Shown in pieces: positions 24,375 to 36,440 of a stretch of 64,000 bases of DNA (position 1 is the stretch's first letter; every line of letters begins with the position of its first letter). The stretch lies in the NCBI GenBank assembly GCA_907165065.1, contig OU015524.1, positions 34,539,295 to 34,603,294 on the forward strand, in the 5' to 3' direction. A program made the translations under genes and the position numbers. The DNA comes from Caprimulgus europaeus. Its lineage: Eukaryota > Chordata > Aves > Caprimulgiformes > Caprimulgidae. Under the pieces are notes generated by a model. It saw nothing but the letters and a program-made list of their open reading frames with translations, had not been told where the DNA came from and did no database searches.

Positions 24375-24460
24375 TGGTACAGAAGGATCAAGTAATTTGC
24401 CCATGGTCTCACAACAGGTCAAAGGGAAGCCTTCCTTGGGAGCAAATCTAGATCTGCACT
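24375..24460 (-). mobile_element. MIR-like ancient SINE fragment, antisense
   Basis: The order of words AAGTAATTTGCCCATGGTCTC, ACAACAGGTCAAAGG and GGAGCAAATCTAGATCT parallels the reverse complement of the MIR core (AAGTAACTTGCCCAAGGTCAC, then the AGTAAGTGGCAGAG and GATTCGAACCCAGGTCT blocks). MIR relics predate the amniote radiation and are sparse in birds. Divergence is high, as expected for that age. Confidence 0.45.
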
Positions 24461-25930
24461 GCATAGCGATGCCTCTACAATGGGCCTTCCCCCATGTGAA
24501 TGCCTTAAATAAGCAAGTTGATAAAACAAGCAAGGGAATATCATGTGCTGGGAAGAGTTGTAGGTCAAATTGGCCAGGCACCAGCAAAGAAAACTAGCTA
24601 GTGAATTCAAGCGGAGCTTAGAGCAAAGATTGTGGGTTGCAAATAGCCTTTCTGTCCAGAAAGCTTGCCTTTGACTTTGGTCATAAGGGCTCTGTGTCTG
24701 TGTCCCAGGGAGAACTGGGCCACCCATTGCTGTCATCACAAAACTTTTGCCTTTCGAAGCCTGAGTGGAGCTGACTACCAAGCCTTGCACTTGGCTGAAC
24801 GAGAAGCAGCAAACCCCAAAGCTGCTGCATTTGCCTCTTGGCCCCAGAGGGACACTATGCAAGGTGCCCTGGCTGCTGCTCCCCTGGAGCTGGGGCTGCA
24901 CTTTGTTCCCCATCTCAGGGGGTGTTGGAGTTGGGCAAGCTCACCCGGGCTGCGCCAGACAGCTGCACCCCCCGACCTGGGAAGAGCTGGTGGGGACGGG
25001 GCAGAGGAGACAGCTCGGTTCCCACCAGGACTGTCACCATGGGAACTTTAGGGACTGAGGCCATTTACGGCTAGTTGTAAACCCTGACTCTGACAGCAAA
25101 GGCTTTCTTTGCCTCTTCCTCTGGGCTTGGCCCGGGCTGTCTCAGAGAAAGCAGGCTCGCATTTTACCTCCGGCTGGCTCTGCACACACATCCCCTGGCA
25201 CCGAGCGCTGGCCCGCTGCGTGGGAGCTGCTCGCGCCCAGGGAAGTGCCCTGGCTGTCTCTCCTGGAGAAACTGGAGCAGATGCCTGAGGTTGTGGAGCA
25301 CTGCAGGTCTGATGGCTCTGCAGACACCTGGGGAATGAGATGGGGGAGAGAAATGGTGGGCACGCTTTTCCTCTTTAGTGCCATTGCCCCTTTGAGGAGC
25401 TCTCAGATCAATTTGCAAGCCTAAGGATCTCTGCTAAGGTCTAGTTCCCCTCAGCAGGCTCCTAGCTTTGAGGCTGGAAGGGCTCATCTCTTGGCTTGGC
25501 CAAAGCTGGCAGAACTGCGGTGAAGAGACAGAGGCACAGCTGGCAGGAGAAGTTGAGGACAGAAGGACTTCAGCAGCCAAATCTCATCTGGTCCTTCTTC
25601 TGATGCCAAATGCTCCTGTGAAGCCACTTCTGCTGTGCAGTTTCTGAGGACTACCCTGGTTTGGATGCCTGCCTGGCCCTCCTCTAGAGAGGGAGGTTAA
25701 AACACAGAGCTGCTCAAGAACTGGTCCTTCTTCAGCTGCTCAGCTCCTGTCAAGAAAAAAGACACACTCACAACTTCTCGATGCTGCTCTGTCTCCTGGG
25801 AGCTGCGGTTCAGGTGGCTTTTGCTCATCTTGCATTTTGACAGGCCCAGCACCCTGGGTGGACTTCAGATCCCACTCTCTGACAGGATGCCCCGCTAACA
25901 AAATGTGACATGACCATGGTGCTGGATGGG
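24461..25930. other. unique noncoding DNA
   Basis: No supported gene or repeat. The frames seen at 24419-24913 (-) and 24665-25074 (+) overlap each other and have no family resemblance. Confidence 0.4.
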
Positions 25931-26010
25931 AGCCTGGCATGGCAGAGGAGAGCACGACATGGCAAGGCAGAGCCTGGCAGGGCAAAGCAGAGCATGTCAG
26001 GGCAGGGCTT
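25931..26010. repeat. 20-bp minisatellite, four copies in exact register
   Basis: Four consecutive 20-base units begin at 25931, 25951, 25971 and 25991. Each starts AGC and shares the frame AGCNTGNCANGGCANNGCAG. Copies differ by a few substitutions but not by length, so this is an older, non-homogenised minisatellite. Confidence 0.85.
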
Positions 26011-29000
26011 GGGGACCAAGAGGCAGCCCTGGTGCTTTGGGGTCAAGGCCTGGGGAAGGGATGGTGTTTGGCCAAATTGCCTGGCTTCCAGGAGTTCAGG
26101 TTTGTTTTAAAATTAAAAGCTCCCTGCAGAATCCAGAACCTGCTGTTAAAACAGGATAAAAGATTCAATGGAAAGAGATAGCTCCAACAGATAATCTCCA
26201 GCTGCTCTGTATTAGGAAGCATTTAAGCAGAGAGTTGCCCAGAGATGCCCCCTTTCTTGAAGACACTTGGATACACAAACGCTCTCCATTGCACGTTTCC
26301 CCACAGCTTGTGGTCCAGCTCTGCCAGTCGTGTCTGCCAGGGCCTGTGACCCCGTCTGCACAGGAAGACATCTCCTGGCAGAGTGATGCACTTGGAATAA
26401 CATGGACCACTGCTTTCTCCATTCTTCTGCTTCATGCTCCCTGATTTTGATTGCAGATGAGTCACTGGCTGGCACCCCAGTTGGAAGATGGGCGAGTCAC
26501 TCCCGTGCTCCTGACACAGCCTGAGTGCAAACTTTCTGCTCTTGCCTAGGTATGAAACGAGGAAGAGGAGACATGTTTTCTCAGAAAAAGTGGCAGGGTT
26601 TGTCCTGGGCTTCCTGTGGGATTCTGGGGGAAAAATGAAAAGGTATTGCTGCTTTGTGAGTGTAAGTGCATTTTTTTCTATGTGTTGGGGTTTTTTAAAT
26701 TTTATTTTTAAGAAAGTAAGAAAATTTTCCTCCTTAAGGGAAAAATAAAGCAAAAGCAGAGACTGGCAGTGTTGACCACTCATCCATGGAGAACAGCGGT
26801 CCCATGAAAGGCCAGCTAATGTCCATGGAGAGGCTGCATTGGTGCTTAGAGCTAATGAAGTATGACTGTGAAGGGGGCTCTTAATGCTCATGCAAAGCAA
26901 AGCTCACAAGCTTCCAATGTTTGTCTGGATGGTCTCCAAACCTTCTGCTCTCCTTTGGGCTGGAGCTGAAGTTGGAGACCTTGAAGCTAGGAAGATCTCA
27001 GTGCTGCTGCTTCCAAGCAAAACCAGAGCATCACAATGAAAATAAATAAACAAATGGAGCTACTCTGAGCCTCTGCCACATTAGAGGGTTTCATTTGCAC
27101 CATACCAAGCAGGATGTCTCCCTCTCTGTTTGGAAGCAATGTCCCAGTTTACAGTTTATTAATTTCCAATGGATTCCCTCCTCTGTCTTCACAGCATGGA
27201 GCCTGCACACCTCTACGAGACCCTCAGCTCACACTTACAGAGCTCTGCTGAATTCCATGAACAGGGCAGGACGCTTACATCAAGGTTCAGGACTGATTCA
27301 CCCCCTACTAGAATGAGCTCTCACAGGAGTAGTTCCATGATACACAGCTTCCCCTCCATGCCTCATGTTAAAGAAACCTCTTTGCAGATGTGGTCTTGTC
27401 CTGACACCCTCAAACATCGGCTCTTACGCTCCCTGTGCACCTTTTGGCTGTTACTTCTGCCTGCGATGCTGTCCAAGACCTCTTGGTTTTGCCTAGGCCC
27501 TTGCCTCGTTATGTGCTGGTGATACTCAGCAGCTGGCTGCCCTCCTCCTCCGGACCCAATCCTCGTTTCTGCTGCTTCCCGGGATGCCCTGGCTTTCTCC
27601 AGGGCTGCATCCTTGCAGGATCCTCTGCATCCTTGTGCCGTGCTCTCGGTTGGTTGCAGTTCTTCATGCTGACTCCTCATGGAAGTTCACCTTCCTTTCC
27701 CCTCACAGATCCAGTCCAGTTTCCCTTCAGCCAAATCCCCATCCCAAATCCCCGAAGCTCCTTTCTCCACCTGTCAGTGCGTGTGTTGCTCACGCTGCCT
27801 GGGCCAGGACAGGGAGTGTGGGGAGGCAGGAGCTGCCTAATCTCAGGAAGGAACTGAACTTGTGGTCTGGATCACAGAGATCCACAGCTTTGCTTATCTG
27901 GAAATCCTGCTCAGCCTCTGGCTGGAGCGCATCCTGAAAAGGGAAAAGTTGCAGGGAATTCAGCCGGTGAGCACTAAAAGGCTGTCTTGAGGGAGTACAT
28001 GTGAAATGGAACATTTCAAAGACTTGGCTAAGTTTGGTGGCAGCAAAGGGTGCATCTGGACTAAACCAAAGGCCTTCCCTACTTCTCCTTTTGCCAAACT
28101 TCAAGTCTGCATGCCAAAAACATGCAGCTTCGAGACCTCTTCAAAGAAAAGGTCATCAGATTTCTCTGTAACAAAAGCAAGAGAAACCAAAGCATTTCCC
28201 CTTACAATGTTCTTGGAAGCAGATGAATCATTTTGGCTGAAATTATATATTTTATATCTATATTTGTATAGATAGTCCAGCATTAGGCAGCCAACCAGCA
28301 AGACAAAGTTCAGCCCAAACCACTTAAGTATGGCCAAGTTAAAACTGGCTGAAAACTGGCGCTTGGCATGGGAGGAACAACAGCATGTTCATAGTGCTTG
28401 GCAGGAGTGGATCTACCTGCAACGCCTGTCCTTTGTGTATCTGCTTTCACAGAGCTGCTGGAGTGGAGATCATGTTTTGTCGGGGTGAAGGAAGTATGAG
28501 AAAACCCTAAAACTTCCATCCTTTTCTGCCTTCACTTTCTTCCCCAAGCCAAAATGGCAGTGCCCAATCATAAACCTGTGAGCAGTACCCACTCTCCAGC
28601 CTTGGTTTGGAGGTGGAGCTTGGGGCAGACAGTTGCTTATGCATAGGAGAGTTGGTCAGCTTACACCAGCTACCTCAAACTTACACCTCATGACACCTCT
28701 GAACAGTGTCGTGTCCTGCAACACATCCTGCATCAGGAGGAGGCTGTGTGGACCTCAAGGCAGGGCCAGGAGGGGAGGAGAGAGGGGAACCAAATATCAC
28801 AGACCAGTGTGCTGGGAAGTACAGCTGTGCAAGAAGAAATGGCAGAAGATGAGGGCTTCAGGGGCAGGCAGGGCTGGGTGAGGCTGTACTGCTGCTCAGG
28901 TCTGTACAGCATCCTCTCCTGTTTTTCTGCAGTGTGGTGAAATGGTGGTTCACTGGCCTCCCTCCTGGTGCCCTGCAGTGTGTCTGTGTTCTCTCAAGCT

Positions 29001-32000
29001 GAGGAGTCATCATCCCAAATAAAAGTGGTGCTGCCCAGGACTGGGAGGAACTCGTACTGCAAGGAGACCAGCACTGGGACGTATAGCTGGGCCATAACAA
29101 ACTGCACAGAGCAGCACTGCAGTGGTGGAGGCGTTAAAGAGGAGGGGAGAAGCCTGAAATCCCCACCTGATGCAGCACCATGCACTGGGAGGTGGGTATG
29201 GATGCTGCATCCATAGATAAGAAGAGAGAGAATACTCCAGGAGAAGGGGCTTATGGTGTGGCAGCTGCAGTTTTCCCAGTGACAGCCTCCTTGCCCCCCA
29301 CCTCTGCTATGTGAAGGGCTCCCCACATCTCATCGGTGCTCAGCTCCCAGCAAGTTGCACTTTCCTTTCTGTCCATCTGCCAGGTCTGTGGCACCAGGCA
29401 TTTTCTCCTGTTCTCTCCTGCCAGCGACGGTGTGGACAGTTTGATAAAAGGAAGGAGGGAAGAGGGACCTGGATGAAGAAATAGATATTCAGAGTCAGAT
29501 TCACAGAGGATAACATGGTGTTTTACATCTGGCTGCCACTGAGATGTGTTGAGCAGCCTCTGAGGTCAGGAGAGTTTGCCCATCCTTGACTCGGGTGGCT
29601 AATGTGTGCTCAGCATGGCTCCAGCATTGTGGTATCTCCTGCCAGCCTTGGTCATCTGCTGATGTTCCTTGGTATGAAGCTGATGGAGGCTGGGGTATGT
29701 GAGTCACCAGTCTCTGCTGGCCTTCGTCCACACGCTCCATTTGGTGCTGCTTTGTGTGTGTGAGAGCGCGCTCCCCTCCCAGCTGTGCGTGCCTGCCTGC
29801 CAGCGCGCCACTGATCCAATTTGCAGCTGTGCTGGTTTTCGCCTCTCTGCTAGCTCTGAGAGTCTTGTTCATGGATTAGGGGGAAAGAAGGAGGAGGAAG
29901 AGGAGGAGGGAGGGAAAATGAAAAATAAATTCATAAACCAACAGAGGGAGAGATGCCTAGTAGAAGGGGATGTCTGCTTTCAGAGCTATTTCCTCCCCCC
30001 AGGCAATGTGGTGTGCCACCATCCCCACTGTGCCTTCCCCACAGCAAGTAGAAGATGCTGTCTCCCTACATCTTTCTGGAAGATGAACTGGGGTCCCTGT
30101 TGGAAGTCCCCCTGCTTTGCTCAGGGTCTGATAGATCCTCCAGGCACCACGTTGATTCCCGAGAAAAAAATAAGGCACTGCCTCACGGCTTTGCACCCAG
30201 TTCTGCTGCTTCTGGGGCTGCTTCTGCTCTCTCCAGGCAGTGAGGGGACCACCCGTCCTGCAGGGAGATGGACTGGACCTTCCTCAGTGGGCACCATCAG
30301 CTCTTGACCACAGTGTATGGGCCATAGAGCACAGAGGTGGCAAATACGGAGCTGGACAGCCCCTCCAGAGCAGCTGGCTGGCAGCTGCAGAGCTAGGACT
30401 AGGACATACAACCTCACGACCCTACGCCCAACAGCATTCTTCATTGCAGGACAGGCACAGGAGGTCTCCAGCCATGGCACCTTGCAGGGGAACCATGAGA
30501 TATCCCAATGGGGAGAGTTGCACATGTCAGGAGGTGTTTGGAGGTAAGTTCTGCTCTTTACAAAAGACTGGGGAGGGCCTCAGAGTGGATTGCCCAGGAT
30601 CCTGATTTCTGTGGCATTCATCCAGAGGGTCTTGTGGGTCAGGAGGTGAACTAAGAGACATTTTGGGGAGCTTGAGTGCTATCCTCCTCTCTCCACTGGG
30701 GTGCTGAAGGCTTGGGTCTGTCAGTCTGAAGTTTTCCTCTGCATATCACAGGAGGCTTTGCCAAATGATCTGTACCCCAGTGTGCACCAAAAAAGCCTGC
30801 AGTGGGTCATGGTACCCATCACATGGGGTCTTCTGAGGATGAGCAGCACTGTGAGAAAAGGGGTGGATGAACCAAAATGGTATGGGTTGCGCTCTGGACT
30901 GTCTTGCTTCCCTGTGTTTTATGGTTGATGGCTTTGATGAAGAGCCCACAGCCTTCAAAATCTTGTCCACCCTCCCAAGCCTTTCCTGTAGCAGACTTAG
31001 TTTTTGAAAGGGGCCATTTGGATTTCCTGTTGCTTGACCCTGTTAATCCTGTCTTTCCCCAGCAAACAGCAATGGCCTAAAGCTTAGTTGTGATTTAGCT
31101 GGCATGGCCACAGATCTGTGGACTCCAAGGGTTCCCCACCTGTGGGACACCTGTGCAAACGAGATTAGACAAGGCCCCAGGGACATGGGTCAAATCAGGA
31201 CAGAGCAGTGGCTTCCCAGTGCGGGGCTGGGAGGGCTGTAACTTCCTCAGCAGCTGCGAGCCTGGAGATACGATGGGGAAGGCACTCAAGGGGTCTGGGC
31301 CGGTGTTTGAGCAGCCTGGAGTGGAACTAGGCTGACTTTAGAGTTTACAGCTGAGGTGTACACTGCAGACAGCAGAAGGTATTTTCCCAGTCTTTCTGGC
31401 GGTCCCCACTCACAGCTGGAAAAATGTTTTGGATGTGGGAGTCTCCTGGTGAGATGTCAAGCCCATGCACTCTGTGAGCTGTGCTGGGCAGGGGCTCAGG
31501 CGAGAGAACCACAACTGCAGCAAAGACCCCCTTGCTTTGCACCAAGGTGCCTGGGGCTGGTGGGGAAGGACCTCTTGTGCCCTGATCCCCATGGCTAAAT
31601 GCTCATCCCTATCCTGACCTTGCTTGTCTTGTAGTCCATGGACTTTCCCCGGCTTGCAAAGACCAGGGGTGATTGTGGCAGATCTTCTCTAATCAGGGAC
31701 TTTTCCTCCCAGTCTGAGTGCAGGAGGTAATGTGGTGCCACCCTCAGCACAAGGCTCTCCCTGCCCCAGTGAGGCCGGCAGGTGCTGGTGCAGACAAGGA
31801 CGGGTGGGTTTTGATTGCTTGCAGCACATCTTGCTGTGCTGTGGAGTGGGGTGAGGAGCATGGACACTGCTATCAGGCTGGGAACAAGTGTGGGGGTGAA
31901 GGAAGGCGTAGCTGCTGTGTTGGTGGAGATGGTGGGAGTAGAGAAGGAGTGGCAGGAGCAAGAGGACCCTCATCCTCTGAGGTGCTCATCTCCAGAGGGG

Positions 32001-32935
32001 GATACCGAGTGCCTCACATGATAAGCCCTTGAAATCCCAGAGGGGCTTCAGTTCTCCTCAGGCGCTGCATCCTCTGCCATCCTCCCGGAGGCAGCAGTCT
32101 GGGCATGACTCCCATAGGGACCTTGGGCAGGAGCATCCTCCCCTCTCTCCTGCCCCAGCAGAGATGGCTGCCGGGGGGTGCAGGAGTAGCCTGCCAGCTA
32201 GGAGGAGGTCCAGAGGGGACACAGGGGCACAGCAGCAGGTGGCTGTCCCAGCATGCTGGCAGCACCCCGGTGTGCACAGAGGCCAGAGCTGCAGTCATGG
32301 GAAGGGAGGGGGACATTGTAGCCCTTGTCCCAGCACACAATGCTGTTCAGTGGGAGGCAGGGGGGTGGGAGATTTGTCCTCACCTCCCCTTGCCCCTGTT
32401 CTGAGTGAGGGGTGAGAGAGGACGCATGGTACCCCATGGTTGGGTGAGGTGGGGAGACCCCAGCTCAAGAAGCAAGACTGGGTGCTGGATAAGAAGCTGG
32501 TCTCCCACAGTCCCTGGTGCTGGGAGGGCAGGTGGGAGTGGGGCCCCCTGGCAGCCCCTGCTGCCTCTTCTCCTGGGCAGAGCCGAGAGCAGGGCAGCGC
32601 AGCAGCCCCCAGATTTCCCCCCGTGATGGGCAGGCTGGTGGTGGGGAAATTCAGGCAGTGCCCAGCCTGGTTCTCCTCCTAAAGCACTCCCACAACCCAG
32701 CCCTGACCTTCGGTGTCTCCCCACCACCTGCAGCTCAGCCGCCTTCCCCGTCCCGCGTGGGTGTGGGAGGCACCTTCTTCCCCTCTGCAGATCCTCCGGC
32801 AGCCCCTCCTCCCCACCTGGGAAACAGGCTCCCTTCTCTTCCCGGCCGCTGCGCAGACACCCGGCTTTGCACGTAGCAAATGGAGGCGATTTCCTCCTTA
32901 GCGGCGGCACATGGAAAGTATTGAGCTGTGTGTGG
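26011..32935. other. unique noncoding DNA with AT-rich islets
   Basis: No exon, RNA gene or repeat family supported. AT-rich segments lie at about 26100-26170, 26660-26750, 27035-27060 and 28230-28280. A pure purine tract (GGA/GAA-rich) is at 29879-29918. Open frames at 26223-26900 (-), 29699-30307 (+) and elsewhere do not resemble known proteins. Confidence 0.45.
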
Positions 32936-32995
32936 TTTTTTTTTTTTTCCTTTCTCTCCCTCTCTTTTCTTTTTTTTTTTTTCCTTTCCTTTCCC
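32936..32995. repeat. imperfect polypyrimidine tract
   Basis: Sixty bases of T and C only: runs of T separated by CCTTTC and CTCCCTCTC blocks. Confidence 0.9.
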
Positions 32996-33147
32996 TGGCC
33001 CGACACACTGTCAGCGTGCTGTTGGATGCAGTGTTAGAGCTCCCGCTCTTCTCCGCTCGTGTACATCTGCTCCTGGTCATCCTGCGTGGTGCTGAATGTC
33101 AGGAAATGACTGAATCCGACAGCAAGCACAGCCGGGCTGACCTGGCA

Positions 33148-33173
33148 GGGCAGGGAGGGAGGGAGGGAGGGGG
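33148..33173 (+). other. G-quadruplex motif (GGGAGGGAGGGAGGGAGGGGG)
   Basis: Six successive G runs of at least three, mostly with one-base loops, give one of the strongest quadruplex-forming patterns in the window. It lies about 150 bases after the polypyrimidine tract. Confidence 0.85.
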
Positions 33174-36100
33174 ACACTGGTGGGGGTATTGGGAAGCAGA
33201 GGGGGAGAGGAAGCTTCTGGGAGTCGTGGCTTGGCTGAGATCTCTTGCGCTGCTTCTCTCTCAATGAAAAGAGTGGTGGGGGTCCCCCATGTCTCTCCCC
33301 TCCAGTCTGGTCAGTGTCTCTGGTGTTGGCTCGCAGAGAGGACACAGGGGTACTTATTCCTTAGCTTTTCCAATGGAATATTATTTTCCAGCAACCAAGG
33401 AGGGTGAAACCACCAGGCAGACCCTGGAGCCTTTTGCTCATCCTGCTCATGATCTCGGGCCAGAACACAAATACACTCCGTATATCAATTGTGTGAGATG
33501 CCCATCAGCCAGTGGGCCAAGAAGACCTTGTACTGACTGGGAAGGGGTCTCTTTAAATACTCGGTGCTTGGGGTACCCTGCCCTGACAAGGAAAAGAAAA
33601 TACCAGGGACTCAGAAAGGACAGGTGCTGTGGGTCATTAATTGAGTGTGGTAACCACCTTAGCATCAGTGCTTGTGGGCTGTGTTATGAGGACCTCTGCC
33701 ATCATCATTTTCTTGGGATAGAGTCTTTGTCCCCACAGACTGGCTGCAGCACTGGAGAAGAGAGAACTGGGGCACCAGCAGTGCAGCTAGGCTGTCCCTC
33801 AGCCAAGGCAAGGGCAGCCAACACGCCAGTGTGAAGGGGCAGGACCTGTGCAGGGCACCGGCGGCAGAGCCCAAGGGCTGTTTGAGTGTCAGGATGACTT
33901 TGCTCTAGGAAAGGACAGTGGCTAGGTAGGTATAGAACATATATAGACACCTCTGAGTGAGACGTGCCAATAGTTAGTCACCACGAGGACATGGTCCAGG
34001 CTGCGTGCTGGGGGTAAATGACTCATATTGAAGTCCGTGGGACCAGAGCTTCGTTGCTCTTGGCACTCAAGCCAGCTAGATTTAATGCTAGGTTGAGTAC
34101 ATCCTTCAGGACTGGTAGTGTCCTTCACAGCATGCTGTGCCATTTGCAAGGACAGCACATATGCTTTCTGGAACAAACATCCAATGAGCCCAAGAGCCCA
34201 TCCTCTCTGCCACTATCCTGCTGTGTGTTTGAGGGAGATACCAATGGAGTTGAGAAATTTGCTGTTAATTCTTACATAGAGTGGGGAGAAGGGGGCAATT
34301 CTTGCACCAGGCATCTCACCAGCTTGTCTCAGTCCCTGTGCCTTGTCTCCACTCCCCATATCACACACCACCCAGGCTGCCTGCCGTGGCCGTGCTGACT
34401 CCACATGCAGACGTTGCTGGAGGGCAGGGGCATGTGGTGGGCAGGCTTTTTTAGGACATATTCACAAGGCAGGTGCCTGAGCTGCTGCTGTGTTTTACTA
34501 GCCAGCGTGTTGAGGAGCTCCCTCATTTCTCTTGATCTGAGCTGGGCAGGTGGAGCCAGTCCCTTCTCCTCAGGTGCTGCTGCTGGTCCTTCTTGCAGGA
34601 GCCTGCGGTACGTGAGGGCCAGAGCAGCATTTCAGGAGAGGAGGCAGTGGCCCATCTCTCCACCTAACTGTCTGGTGTTTGTCCTCTGGACCATTTCCTT
34701 CCTCTAAGTAAGCGCCCATCTGACTCATGTTTGAATCCCTTCCCTGCCGCTGCTCCAAGAGCATATTGCACACAGGAATTGCTCTGTGTGTGCAGACCTT
34801 GTGCCGTGCCATCCCTTGGAGCATGCTCCCTGTCCTCCCATAAGCTACTCTCCCTGAGCTGGTTACCAGCTTTCTCTCTTCCTCGGAGTATTTTACACCC
34901 AAGCCTGGTCTTTTGTCTCCCAGGATTTTAACACTGTCCCAGTTCTCCTTAAGATCCAAGCCCTCTTCTGCAAGCTGCAGTTCCAGCGTGACCAGTACTT
35001 GCAGAAGTTTATAGGCACGCTGTGGGAGGTGTTTCATAAAGCTGTGGGGCTATTTAGCCAGAAGACATCAGTGATATACCACCTTCTCATTGCTTCAGTA
35101 CTGACCTGCCTCTTCAGCAGGGTGCTAGGAAGCACTGGTGAATACAGGGTGCTGTCTGCTAAACACACTGCAAAAAGTGGCAGCATCTCACTTACAAGCC
35201 AGAGGGATTTTGTCTTTAAATATCCCTCAGAGCGTGTGGGAGATCTCTGAGCAGTGGTAAGGGCTTTCCTTTGTTTCCAGCTTCTCAGTAGCATCCCCAC
35301 ATCTAACAGCTTGGGACGGGCTGATCCAAACAACACCGATGGACTCAGCTCTTGGTGGCCAATGGTGGAAGAGGTGAATGTGGGGTGATGGGAGATGCAG
35401 CCCATCAGGAGCTAGGGGAGGGCCCATGAGATGGGGCTTGCCTGGGGGAGGTATCCCGCATCCTGGAGGTCTGGGCTGGTCCCCCCACCCCTCACCACCT
35501 CCACTGCCACAGGCACACAGTCTTGTTCTGGCACCCGCATCCCAGCTCTGCTATGACTGTAGGCAGGGAAGTACTGAAGTGGGACTAAAGGCTTTGGAGG
35601 GAGGAAGCTTCCCTCGGTGTGGGCCGGGCAGTGGGAGCACAGCAAACCTGCCCTGACTTCCAAGCATCCCTGTCCCTCATGATGCAACTGCAGTCCTGTC
35701 CCAGCACCCAGCATGCCACTGCTTGGTCCTTGGGGTCCCTTCCTGCTTTGATCTCCGTCTGAGAAGGGCTGATTCGAGTCCTCTCTTCCCCACATCACCC
35801 TCCGAGACCCTACCATCACCCAGGCCCTCAGAAACTACCATCCCACTCCTGGAAGCCAACCAGCTCTGTCCCAGCACCCTGGCATCCCACAGCTCTGCTG
35901 GGCCCCATTAGCCAGTGAGCTGCACCCCTGACAGTCACCTGCAAGGAGCTGGCACCAGCTCAGAGCAGGTCCCCAAGGGGCACAAGTGGGAGGCTGCTAC
36001 CTCCCTGCCTGGCTTGCCCCATGGCTCGGCCCTGCCTGTCGGGCTCGGGAGCGAGTGCCCAGCCCAGCAGGGCAGGAGGTGGCAGGGGTGTGGAGATGGG

Positions 36101-36179
36101 AGCACACTGCCCAGGATCCCTTAGGGCAAGCCTTAGTCAGAGCCCTGCTACCTACTGTACGTGCAGCCTGGCACTGAGT
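33174..36179. other. unique noncoding DNA
   Basis: Nothing supportable was seen on either strand beyond scattered open frames without family resemblance. Confidence 0.4.
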
Positions 36180-36440
36180 CGGGCTGTGAGCCTCCGTGAG
36201 AGGCAGGGAGGGAGAGCAGTGATAAATGAGCCCAGGTAATTAATTCCCACTCCTGATTGCATGTTTGCTCTCCAAAATGTGTGTGTTGGCATGATCCCGG
36301 GCAGGGCTTGGCCCAGCATCCAACAGACACCTTCTTTTATCTCGGTTATTTCATCAAATCTGTTAATTGTATCTATCTCAAGCCCTGGGCTCAGGATAGA
36401 GGTTTCACATCAAACAACAACAGCTCATAAAGTGGATCCT
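36180..36440. promoter_or_regulatory. possible conserved noncoding element
   Basis: An AT-richer block contains GGTAATTAATTCCC (homeobox-type), TTTTATCTCGG and GTATCTATCTC (GATA-like) and CTGTTAATTG within about 150 bases, between GC-richer flanks. Confidence 0.28.
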
